Notes: generated from the sequence alone by a model not told the origin. A stretch of DNA of 8,519 nt from Candidatus Bathyarchaeota archaeon BA1 (GCA_001399805.1 LIHJ01000033.1:7610-16128); one strand, 5' to 3'; counted from the first letter of the stretch, positions 1 to 5,779 are shown. Translations and numbers: made by a program.

Positions 1-286
1 CTAAAGAACTGAAGGCAAAGTTCACTAAGAAAGCCGAGATGCCTGTTTTAAAGCCGACCTTCTCATAATTGAAATTAACCTTCCTCGCCAAGATGTACCC
101 CGAGAGTATCCCACTAAGTGCAGTAGTTATCAGAAAAACAAAATCCAAGAGGGTTTGTGGGATTTTTTCAACTTCAAGATAGCTGAACACAAATGTCAAA
201 GTCCAAAGGGGCACGTTGGCGAGACATCCCCCCGCCAAGTAATCTTCAAACCTCAGCTTCCGTTCTGAAGGGTTTGTTTTTTCCAA
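1..286 (-). CDS. Partial integral membrane protein, N-terminal part, unidentified
   Basis: An open minus-strand frame with no stop runs from about 286 (or 313) off the left edge. The protein begins with a charged stretch (EKTNPSERKLRFEDYL), followed by hydrophobic segments around VPLWTLTFVFSYL, LLDFVFLITTALSGILSGY and VGFKTGISAFLVNFAF, so it is a multi-pass membrane protein. No ATG is available. I prefer the TTG at 286 because a GAAGGGATCA stretch resembling a Shine-Dalgarno lies just before it. A TTG at 313 in the same frame, with AAGGTGG directly before it, is the alternative. I do not recognise the family. It lies about 100 bp downstream of the membrane operon on the same strand, but a T-run separates the two, so it may be transcribed on its own. 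Confidence 0.6.
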   Translation of the reverse strand, partial: MEKTNPSERKLRFEDYLAGGCLANVPLWTLTFVFSYLEVEKIPQTLLDFVFLITTALSGILSGYILARKVNFNYEKVGFKTGISAFLVNFAFSSL

Positions 287-387
287 GATGATCCCTTCGA
301 AGGGCTTTCTCAACCACCTTCTTTAAGGTTATCAGCTTGTTCTATCCCTATTTACAGTCCTTACTAGTTAACGCGAAAAGCATTAGT

Positions 388-397
388 AGAAAAAAGG
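388..397 (-). terminator. Possible archaeal T-run terminator after the membrane operon
   Basis: Read on the minus strand, six consecutive T residues follow the stop codon of the last operon gene (ending at 410) by about 15 nt, in the context CCTCCTTTTTTCTAC. There is no hairpin, which fits archaeal oligo-T termination. Confidence 0.4.
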
Positions 398-409
398 AGG
401 GATATGTAG

Positions 410-1117
410 CTAACCTTTTGCAGGGCTCTTCAATCTTCCCCAAATTGTTGCTGTTATGATAACCACGATGGCTATAGGTATGACATACCAAGCAACGGTC
501 TTTGGGTCAAGCAGGAAGGTCATTCGACCGATAAGCAAGGACATTCTCGCCATCACCGTGAAACCGAAAGCAGCTCCGAAGGCCACCATCATTGTCCATT
601 TGCCTACTCGGGCTGCGTGGAGTAGTGGGCCCTTCTGCTCCTTCGTGAAGATGAAGAAGCACAATGTGCCCACTATTCCGATGGCGATGAGGAGGGCGTT
701 TATTGGATGCGCCATATCCCACCAAGGCTTCCCCCAGTCTGGAATCTTTACGGTTGCTATGATCTGATCAACAAATTGGGTTTTCATAAGTCCAGCCATC
801 GCAAGTCCTACTCCTGTCCCAACGATCATTGCGACGGGTATTCTGTAAAGCCAGAAGTGTTTTTTGGAAAAGAAGAAACAGTACAGGAGACCAATTAGCA
901 GTGGTACGGCCCAGATGTACTCGCCCTTCGTCACAAGTGGCGTCCAAGCCTTATCGATAACATACTTAGAGGCTATAACGATTGCGTGCGCAACGGCTAA
1001 GCCGACGAAAATGTGTTCAGCGAAGCGGTAAACTGGGTTCTCCTTGTAAAAGAAGCTATAGACCATTACGGTGAACGACGCTGCAATTAATGTCCCGACA
1101 ATTGTAGGGTCTATCAT
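410..1117 (-). CDS. Seven-helix membrane protein, last gene of the DUF6754-type operon
   Basis: A 235-residue protein with about seven membrane helices, at roughly 5-23, 35-54, 67-83, 92-111, 139-157, 174-196 and 208-226. The polar ENPVYRFAEHIFVG stretch (26-39) between helices 1 and 2 and RMSLLIGRMTFLL (191-203) after helix 6 look like conserved family signatures; I believe similar proteins occur in other prokaryotes beside DUF6754 proteins. No enzymatic motif or transporter signature is evident. The ATG follows the stop of the upstream gene directly (TAG then ATG), and its Shine-Dalgarno, GGGGTGAG, sits inside the upstream coding end, so translation is probably coupled. Function unknown; the most likely role is a membrane subunit of a complex formed with the other operon products. 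Confidence 0.85.
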   Translation of the reverse strand: MIDPTIVGTLIAASFTVMVYSFFYKENPVYRFAEHIFVGLAVAHAIVIASKYVIDKAWTPLVTKGEYIWAVPLLIGLLYCFFFSKKHFWLYRIPVAMIVGTGVGLAMAGLMKTQFVDQIIATVKIPDWGKPWWDMAHPINALLIAIGIVGTLCFFIFTKEQKGPLLHAARVGKWTMMVAFGAAFGFTVMARMSLLIGRMTFLLDPKTVAWYVIPIAIVVIITATIWGRLKSPAKG

Positions 1118-1969
1118 CTATCTCACCCCTCTGTATTTTCTTGATAGGAAAGCGATGTTGCCTATTAAAATGAACACTATGATCAGCACATGGGTCACTG
1201 ACTGGGCATCCATGGGTGCAGCTAGAGTCCCCCTGTATCCATAGCGAATAAGAAGCACCTCATACTCCGCTGCGCCAGCTAGCCCCTCAAGTATTCCAAA
1301 TATTTGCCCCGGATAGAAGGGTCGAATGCCTGGTCCCACAACCGCCGTAACGCCCGCGACGATTGGCACACCATATGGAGCTTGTACCTGTCGTAGAAGT
1401 TCAAGATAGCCTGGTGTTCCTGAGGATAACGCTATGAGCATGGTAAAATCCTTTGCGCTCTTCACGTCCTTCATCATTGGCAACGCGCCGATAGGATTTC
1501 CATAGTAGTCTTTTGGGGCTGTTGCGTGCACGTCCTTGGCGAATGAAGCCATGCCAGGCTCTAAGCCGGGGACGTACCCTAAGTTGACAAAGTCCGCGCC
1601 ATATTTCGGATGGTCCTTTGTGGCGCCAAACACATCCATCAATGCTCTATCAATGATTGGGGCGCCATCAGGCCAGAAACTTACTGCCACGATCTTCGCT
1701 CCTTTTGTCGCAAGATGAGATAGAACAGCCAATGATTGAGGATATTGCTCAGGTAATGCCGCTGGCGAATAGTCAAAGGAGACCCACACTACACTTCCGG
1801 GTTTGAGTCCATCCACTTCTTTGAAGAATGCTGATGTCATTGGGCTCATGGCTATCGGCAGACCTATTGGTCGGATTAGCGGCAAAGCAACCGCGAGGAA
1901 AAGCAAGATAAACAGTATCCGTGGGTCAACCCTCTCCACTCTTTCCAACATGCCTCTTTTCTCAGCCAT
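1118..1969 (-). CDS. Membrane-anchored alpha/beta domain protein (two terminal TM helices)
   Basis: A 283-residue protein. A hydrophobic helix (about 17-34) is followed by a large soluble domain (about 40-250) and a C-terminal helix (257-276). The soluble part alternates strands and helices, for example AKIVAVSFWPDG (91-102), FTMLIALSSGTPGYLELL (175-192) and VPIVAGVTAVVGPGI (201-215), which suggests a Rossmann-like fold. A conspicuous GILEGLAGAAEYEVLL segment (225-240) precedes the last helix. I chose the ATG at 1969: GGGGGT lies 8 nt upstream and the preceding gene ends 13 nt before it. An in-frame start at 2029 would overlap that gene by 47 nt. The architecture mirrors the DUF6754 protein of the same operon. 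No catalytic motif was recognised; on which side of the membrane the domain lies cannot be decided here. Confidence 0.8.
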   Translation of the reverse strand: MAEKRGMLERVERVDPRILFILLFLAVALPLIRPIGLPIAMSPMTSAFFKEVDGLKPGSVVWVSFDYSPAALPEQYPQSLAVLSHLATKGAKIVAVSFWPDGAPIIDRALMDVFGATKDHPKYGADFVNLGYVPGLEPGMASFAKDVHATAPKDYYGNPIGALPMMKDVKSAKDFTMLIALSSGTPGYLELLRQVQAPYGVPIVAGVTAVVGPGIRPFYPGQIFGILEGLAGAAEYEVLLIRYGYRGTLAAPMDAQSVTHVLIIVFILIGNIAFLSRKYRGVR

Positions 1970-1982
1970 CTCATAAACCCCC

Positions 1983-2627
1983 TTAAGCTCCTGGACCCAG
2001 ATAACCCCGCTCTCTGCCAGTGAGTACACGTATGCCCATGGAAAGGGTGCCTATGGCCACCCCTATGATTATGCCACGCATCCCTGCTGTATTCGGAACA
2101 CTCATTATCCAAGACGTGATGGGTGTGAACTCCGCCCAGATCGCGGGTCCGATAGGTGCCCTGCCCAGCATCACGAGGACAGAAGAGATCAACAGAACTG
2201 TTGCTTCCCTGGTTCGTACTCTGAAGGCTCTATATGCCGCTGAGGCGATATAAAACGCCAGCATCGAGAAGATCGTCGAGTCGAGGGGAACGTAAAGATT
2301 TTTGAACCAGTATGCGTAGGTTGGATGGGCCGTGAACTTTCCCTCGGAAAGTGGCCAACCGATTAGCAGCAAGGCGTATAGGGCGATCAGCGCAAATAAA
2401 CTATTGTGCCAGCCTGTTCTTCGCCTACGAACATTACGAATATGGATTCTACTCAATGACACTAGGCCAATTATGAGCGCAAAGTTCACTAGGATTGTAA
2501 TGAAGACCAACCAGTCCGAAGCGAATTTATTTAGGGTGGGCTCCTCGATGTAATAGTCCGCTATGACTAACATGCCTGAGCAGAAGGCTAACAATATTGG
2601 GCTATAACGCCTTATCTCAGCACTCAT
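1983..2627 (-). CDS. Six-helix membrane protein of the DUF6754-type operon
   Basis: A 214-residue protein with about six membrane helices, at roughly 9-24, 39-58, 76-92, 115-133, 143-160 and 182-200. A very basic loop (HIRNVRRRR, 62-70) after helix 2 is likely cytoplasmic by the positive-inside rule. Distinctive polar patches include HPTYAYWFKNLYVPLDSTIF (101-120) and RVRTREA (136-142). The C-terminal end, NTAGMRGIIIGVAIG followed by a short ERGYLG tail, looks like a family signature. The ATG at 2627 has a strong GGAGGG Shine-Dalgarno 7 nt upstream. It starts 29 nt after the DUF6754-like gene and ends 13 nt before the next gene. I know no function for it; an integral subunit of the same putative complex is the simplest reading. 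Confidence 0.85.
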   Translation of the reverse strand: MSAEIRRYSPILLAFCSGMLVIADYYIEEPTLNKFASDWLVFITILVNFALIIGLVSLSRIHIRNVRRRRTGWHNSLFALIALYALLLIGWPLSEGKFTAHPTYAYWFKNLYVPLDSTIFSMLAFYIASAAYRAFRVRTREATVLLISSVLVMLGRAPIGPAIWAEFTPITSWIMSVPNTAGMRGIIIGVAIGTLSMGIRVLTGRERGYLGPGA

Positions 2628-2656
2628 TCAAATACCCTCCATAAACATCTTTCAAT

Positions 2657-3441
2657 CTACCAGAGTGGCCCCGTCAACCACTTCACGAACGCGGGGTTTC
2701 CCATGGCCGCCATGATCATCCCTATCACTATCAGTACGATTACGATGAGTTTACCATAGTCCTGACCCCAGATGGCCCCAACTTGAACAGGCTCCTTGGT
2801 AATGTAGGCTCCTGCAGCATATATCTCCTCACCTATCATGCAATAATCACACGCAGCTACGAAAAAGGGCAATTGATGAGTGTTGGCCGTGCCCGCCACC
2901 TGAATAGCCCCTATGGTATGACCTGCCTCAGCGAATATTAACGATTCAGCCCAGAAGCCTCCAACCATTACATTAGCAGCCACCCTCTCTCTATGCAACA
3001 AGCCCACAACCCCAGAGGCATAAGCGAACTGGGCCGAGGAAAGGAAGATTACCTTCTCAGGATCGAAGGCTTCAGGCGCTCCGGCCCGCAAAAATGCTAG
3101 CCGCACCGTATCCGCTGCAAGAGGCTGAACCTCTGGGGCCCTGATAGTGGTCCAAAGCGTGAGCTTATACTTAGCAGCGAGTTCTGCAACATATGAGAGA
3201 ACAGACAAACCAGCCAATGTTTGCGGTGATTCCAATATGTTCAAGGGCGCAATGCCTGGGGAAAAGTGTATTGGTCTACCATTTCGGTTGCTCTACCCAC
3301 CGCCTCCTCGATAGCGTCCAATGCGGGAAGCCTCCGTATCGTGGGTTTTCGAACACCCTTCAGCGATAGGTACAATGTGCTCAGTATTATTGCAGCAACT
3401 AGTAGTAGGAAGATGAAGGCGCTTTGCTTAGCAGCAAACAC
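2657..3441 (-). pseudogene. DUF6754-like membrane protein gene with a -1 frameshift
   Basis: Two overlapping frames encode one protein. Frame one (from GTG 3441) gives a membrane helix (SAFIFLLLVAAIIL) and the stretch LDAIEEAVGRATEM, ending at 3280. The other frame resumes at 3277 with RPIHFSPGIAPLNILESPQT and continues to the stop at 2657. Restoring one G at about 3279 gives a smooth EMGRPIHFSPGI and a protein of about 261 residues. It has an N-terminal helix, an alpha/beta domain, the block HQLPFFVAACDYCMIGEEIY, and a C-terminal helix (LIVIVLIVIGMIM). I recognise this as resembling DUF6754, from memory only. Function unknown. It is the first gene of the operon. The frame break could be a single-base assembly error, in which case the gene is intact. 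Confidence 0.75.
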
Positions 3442-3457
3442 TGGTAGGATTTTCTTT

Positions 3458-3462
3458 CCTCC
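3458..3462 (-). promoter_or_regulatory. Shine-Dalgarno of the DUF6754-like gene; start codon ambiguous
   Basis: GGAGG, within AGAAGGAGGAAAG, is the strongest ribosome-binding site near the operon start. The nearest normal in-frame start, GTG at 3441, lies 16 nt downstream, which is long. At the ideal 7-nt spacing the codon is ATC (3450-3448). Either ATC is used, or a normal start was lost or misread, or the long spacing is tolerated. Confidence 0.5.
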
Positions 3463-3465
3463 TTC

Positions 3466-3679
3466 TAATATATCGACGTGAGTAGGAAGGGCGCAAACAA
3501 CATGCAATGGTTTTCTGTCTTTTGCTCTTCCGTAAACTAGGCAACTTGGAAAAGGTTTATCATCAGGATACTTTTCAATCACCTCCCCATCCAAAAGAGC
3601 TGAAATGACATCATCAGTTAAAACATTCTTCACGCATGGCAATTCGAGCGTGTTCTGTAAATTTAATCTTAACTCTCAC
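3466..3679 (-). pseudogene. DUF4258-family gene relic, frameshifted and 3'-truncated
   Basis: The minus strand first reads RVKIKFTEHARIAMREE (from GTG 3679; another in-frame GTG lies at 3718). It then continues in a different frame from 3624 as VLTDDVISALLDGEVIEKYP, DDKPFPSCLVYGR and KPLHVVCALPTHVDIL. This order (TxHAxxxM near the start, then GEVIEKYPDDKP, then PSCLVYGR, then PLHVV) is the pattern I know from DUF4258 proteins, small proteins often found near toxin-antitoxin loci. Two defects are visible: a frame change near 3625, and replacement of the usual C-terminal beta strand by the leader of the DUF6754-like gene at about 3466. The relic's frame runs on by chance into that gene, creating an apparent 133-residue fusion that I do not believe is one protein. 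Confidence 0.7.
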
Positions 3680-3718
3680 AAGCCTCCTGACTTCCTTCTC
3701 ATCCAGCAACAAAACCAC

Positions 3719-4104
3719 GCTTCATAAATCAAAGCCCTTTGGTTAAGTATCTAATGTTAAAAGATTTCCTTTAACGATGGAAAGTGGTCAAATAGGTTAG
3801 TAGGGAAAGATACGTGGTAGTTTGGTATTTCTGTTCAAAGGGTGATATGTGGGAAGACGGGAGCTCATCTCTAAGGAATGGATTGAGCTTGGGATTCTGC
3901 CTATCGAAGGATCATGTTATCTACCCTATCAAATCTAAAAATGAATCCAGAAACATACTTTATAATAACTTTCCCATCTTCCTTTATCAAGCCTAGAAGT
4001 AAGTAAACAATCTTACGTTTCCTCTTATTTTAGCTCTATCCATTTTCAGACATCTAGCTCAATTAGTTCGCGAACATAGTTGCTGAAGGTTTTATCTATA
4101 AAAG
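3719..4104. other. Intergenic stretch with no supportable gene
   Basis: About 385 bp, AT-rich, between the DUF4258 relic and the PIN toxin gene. A plus-strand frame at 3814-3996 (60 codons) and a minus-strand frame at 3901-4029 (42 codons, no usual start codon) are open, but neither resembles a family I know or has a convincing ribosome-binding site. No tRNA, inverted repeat pair or CRISPR-like repeat was seen. The promoter of the left-hand membrane operon may lie in the part nearest 3720, but I could not point to a clear TATA box. Confidence 0.5.
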
Positions 4105-4596
4105 TTAAAGACCAAGTGATTCCAATTTTTCGAAAAGTTCCTCTTCTGAGCACATATTGTATCTTTTTCGTAAGGCTCTGTTTCTAAAGAGCCTATCATC
4201 TGTTACTATCAAGTCCGGCTTAACATTGTTTGCGATAACTAAAGTTAGGGCGTCAAATGCCGATATGCAAACGTCCCGAACTTTTTCAATTATCCCTTCA
4301 ACCTCAGCTTTTCCAACATCCATAATATCGACTTTAAGCATAGCAACCCTTTTCACCAAATCTTCAAAGACATCTCTCCTAGCCCCAGGGGTTAGTGAAA
4401 TCCTTTCCTTGTCCACTTTCCCGAACAACTCATTCTCCTTAGCTTTTAAAAGAACCGAAAGAGCTTCGGCGAGTATAACGTTATGGATCAAAACCTTTAC
4501 CTTTTCCTTAGGCATCAAGTCCAGGAGTTTCTCATAGCGTTTTGAGCCTAAAGCAATCCTTACGAAGATGTTTGTGTCGATAATTATTAATTTCAT
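4105..4596 (-). CDS. PIN-domain ribonuclease toxin (VapC-like)
   Basis: A 163-residue protein with a complete PIN-domain set of acidic residues: D7 in IIIDTNIF at the very N-terminus, E44 in LAEAL, D115 in SAFDALTLV, and D133/D134 in VTDDRLF. In this family these residues bind Mg2+/Mn2+ at the active site of an endoribonuclease that typically cuts tRNA, rRNA or mRNA when freed from its antitoxin. The length is somewhat above the usual 130-150. The ATG shares the sequence ATGA with the stop of the small upstream gene, so the two are translationally coupled, the classic layout of an antitoxin-toxin pair. It lies in a stretch with several gene relics but looks intact itself. The specific RNA target cannot be inferred. 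Confidence 0.9.
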   Translation of the reverse strand: MKLIIIDTNIFVRIALGSKRYEKLLDLMPKEKVKVLIHNVILAEALSVLLKAKENELFGKVDKERISLTPGARRDVFEDLVKRVAMLKVDIMDVGKAEVEGIIEKVRDVCISAFDALTLVIANNVKPDLIVTDDRLFRNRALRKRYNMCSEEELFEKLESLGL

Positions 4597-4754
4597 TCAC
4601 TTCTACTTTCACTAATAACTTTTTCAACGTAAGGAGCTAACCTCTTCAATCTTTCATAGGCCTCTTCCATCTCTTTCTCACTATACTTAGGAAACTTCAT
4701 AACTTTAACTAAAACATTGTTAATCAATTTTTCTTCGTATTCCACCTTAACCAC
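4593..4754 (-). CDS. Probable antitoxin partner of the PIN toxin (53 aa)
   Basis: A short open frame, GTG at 4754 to TGA at 4593, encodes 53 residues beginning MVKVEYEEKLINN and ending VEKVISESRSE. Its stop overlaps the PIN gene start by 4 nt (ATGA). The product is charged and mostly helical (YSEKEMEEAYERLKRLAPYV), without a clear ribbon-helix-helix or AbrB-type DNA-binding motif, so I cannot name the antitoxin family. The antitoxin role is inferred from size, order and coupling. Other in-frame starts are TTG 4760 and GTG 4745. A TATA-like box centred near 4782 would place transcription initiation at about 4755-4760, so the message is probably leaderless, which supports the 4754 or 4760 start. 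Confidence 0.75.
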   Translation of the reverse strand: MVKVEYEEKLINNVLVKVMKFPKYSEKEMEEAYERLKRLAPYVEKVISESRSE

Positions 4755-4776
4755 TGACAACTTATTTTGGATTGCA

Positions 4777-4786
4777 CATATTTAAA
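4777..4786 (-). promoter_or_regulatory. TATA box for the antitoxin-PIN operon
   Basis: TTTAAATATG on the minus strand, centred about 28 nt upstream of the GTG at 4754 and preceded by GCGGA. The spacing is what archaeal TBP/TFB promoters show for a leaderless transcript starting at the first codon. Confidence 0.55.
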
Positions 4787-4906
4787 TCCGCTGTTAAAGT
4801 TCTAAAGGTCTTCAATATCTGAGTTATCGGCAAAATATGTACTTGCAAGGCTTTTCGTCAAATAACAGCAGCCATCTTTGATGGTAACTTGCGCAATATG
4901 CATTAC

Positions 4907-5194
4907 ATGCAGAAGACTAACTCAGAATCAAACGAATTTTGTAGTTATTGTCATTCTACATTACCAAAACTCTTTTTTCACCAAAATTGGAACCTAATAA
5001 TGGGATCTTTGTCGGTACCTTGCAAAATGGAAGCACATTTAACTTACCTCAAGAATTTTTGGGATATTGCTCTTCATTTTATGGTGTTACAGGCTCAGGG
5101 AAAACAAGATTAGCGATGAAACTTGCTATAGAAACCGAAAATTCTGGAATAAGCTACCAATACTCGATTTCGAATGACTCTGCGTCCGAAAAAT
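4907..5194 (+). pseudogene. HerA/DUF87-type ATPase fragment, frameshifted and truncated at the tRNA
   Basis: The first frame (ATG 4907) gives MQKTNSESNEFCSYCHSTLP, with one CxxC pair that may be half a zinc ribbon. After the T6 run at about 4973-4978 the protein continues in another frame as SPKLEPNNGIFVGTLQNG, NLPQEFLGYCSSFYGVTGSGKT and RLAMKLAIETENSGI. GVTGSGKT is a Walker A motif, and the lead-in (GIFVG, then a loop before the P-loop) resembles HerA/FtsK-like DUF87 ATPases, which pump or unwind DNA in archaea and their mobile elements. Everything after the P-loop helix (Walker B, sensor, arginine finger) is missing. The similarity ends by about 5150, and the tRNA 3' end follows at 5195. 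One added T at the T6 run would join the frames. Confidence 0.7.
5189..5193 (-). terminator. T5 terminator of the tRNA-Pro gene
   Basis: Five T residues on the minus strand begin one base after the encoded CCA end of the tRNA (5195), as expected for archaeal oligo-T termination. Confidence 0.5.
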
Positions 5195-5293
5195 TGGTGG
5201 GGTCGCGGGGATTTGAACCCCGGATCGCCAGCGCCCCAGGCTCACCGTGAAAAATTCACTCTGGTATGCTGGACCATGCTACACCACGACCCC
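5195..5293 (-). tRNA. tRNA-Pro(GGG) with a 20-nt non-canonical intron and encoded CCA
   Basis: The acceptor stem is GGGGTCG (5293-5287) with CGACCCC (5205-5199), the discriminator is A (5198) and CCA is encoded (5197-5195). The T arm is CGGGG-TTCAAAT-CCCCG. The D arm is GTGT/GCAT around an 11-nt loop AGCATGGTCCA. Read straight through, no anticodon stem forms. Removing 5241-5260 gives CCAGC/GCTGG closing the 7-nt loop CTGGGGC, so the anticodon is GGG (5237-5235) and the mature tRNA is 76 nt before CCA. A73, G1-C72, G35 and G36 fit proline identity. A downstream T-run and an upstream TATA-like box flank it. The anticodon assignment rests on the intron prediction, which the stem pairing strongly supports. 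Confidence 0.9.
5241..5260 (-). other. tRNA-Pro intron at position 30/31 (bulge-helix-bulge)
   Basis: The 20-nt intron splits the 5' strand of the anticodon stem between canonical positions 30 and 31. An inner hairpin, GTGAA-TTT-TTCAC, is flanked by a 4-bp central helix TACC/GGTG, with three-base bulges AGA (5' site) and AGC (3' site) on opposite strands. Cutting after the second base of each bulge gives exactly the junction CCAG/C needed for the stem. CCAG and CTGG further out can form the outer helix. This is a substrate type for the archaeal splicing endonuclease; introns outside 37/38 are usually handled by heteromeric endonucleases, as in Crenarchaeota and relatives. Confidence 0.85.
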
Positions 5294-5313
5294 ACTACGA
5301 CTGGTTATTGTGG

Positions 5314-5716
5314 CTACCTTTTTAATGCTGGTTTTGGTATATAAGGTCGAAAGAGATGTTCCCTAGCCTTGTAGAATCTTTCGAATGCTTCTATTCGTGC
5401 ATTTCTTTTTGGGAGTCTTGCTAGCGGTTTTAAAGTATTTATGACCTTTTTGATTTCTATGGGTTTCTCATTATGATTCTATCCCTATAGATGAGCAGGC
5501 TCTTCCATCCATCTTACCGTATTGGATTAAGGCCTCGCATATTCCTTTGTGAAATTCTTTAGGTGCGCGTTGGGTGATGGCGAAGTGGGCTTTCTTACAG
5601 GTTTTTTCGGGAATGCAGCCCTTTGGCAGTAGGGCGAGGGTACCCTCGCTTTCCCACCATGCATTCAATTCTTCTAGGATGAATGGTTTTATTTGTTTGG
5701 GCGTTCTTTCCTTCAA
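5314..5716 (-). pseudogene. Frameshifted gene of unknown family upstream of tRNA-Pro
   Basis: From TTG 5716, with an AAAGGAGG Shine-Dalgarno 11 nt upstream, the frame gives 81 residues. They contain ELNAWWESEGTLALLPKGC, a CIPEKTCKKAHFA stretch and ICEALIQYGKMDGRACSS, then stop at 5471. A different frame continues immediately with coding-like sequence (NEKPIEIKKVINTLKPLARL, then RIEAFERFYKAREHLFRPYI) to the TAG at 5316-5314, suggesting one protein of about 135 residues broken by an indel near 5470-5475. The first frame is also open upstream to a TAG near 5834, so the gene may once have been longer. I do not recognise the family. No transposase DDE or integrase R-H-R-Y pattern is visible. The tRNA-Pro promoter lies at its 3' end. 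Confidence 0.5.
5317..5326 (-). promoter_or_regulatory. TATA-like box of the tRNA-Pro gene
   Basis: CATTAAAAAGG on the minus strand lies about 24-33 nt upstream of the tRNA 5' end, the expected archaeal spacing. It overlaps the last codons of the frameshifted gene upstream. Confidence 0.45.
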
Positions 5717-5779
5717 CCCTTTATTTTCCTCCTTTAAAGTTTTGTTAATTACAATAAGCTGGTATCCTCTTGGCGGTTT

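Noticed and set aside
456..767. Plus-strand frames over the membrane operon (such as 456-767, 1536-1718 and 2020-2253)
   Set aside because: They lie opposite clear membrane-protein genes, lack ribosome-binding sites and have no family features; they are shadows.
3241..3642. An apparent 133-residue protein joining a DUF4258-like N-terminus to a membrane segment
   Set aside because: The DUF4258 part is frameshifted from its own start and loses its end at the junction, and the membrane part belongs to the frameshifted DUF6754-like gene with its own ribosome-binding site. The continuous frame is best explained as coincidence.
3814..3996. Plus-strand 60-codon open frame
   Set aside because: It has no Shine-Dalgarno, no recognisable motif and a composition like non-coding AT-rich sequence, and no neighbour suggests a gene here.
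3901..4029. Minus-strand frame reading IVYLLLGLIKEDGKVIIKYV and onward
   Set aside because: It looks mildly protein-like but has no start codon, is bounded by stops on both sides and matches no family I know. It could be a tiny gene relic, but I cannot support it.
4031..4110. Minus-strand peptide FIDKTFSNYVRELIELDV just after the PIN gene, resembling an antitoxin C-terminus
   Set aside because: Upstream it overlaps the PIN gene in another frame with no start codon. The resemblance is to a very generic helix, so chance is more likely.
4948..5250. A 100-residue plus-strand protein ending inside the tRNA
   Set aside because: Its last third is readthrough into the tRNA antisense strand. Only the part up to about 5150 has ATPase character, so I call it a fragment.
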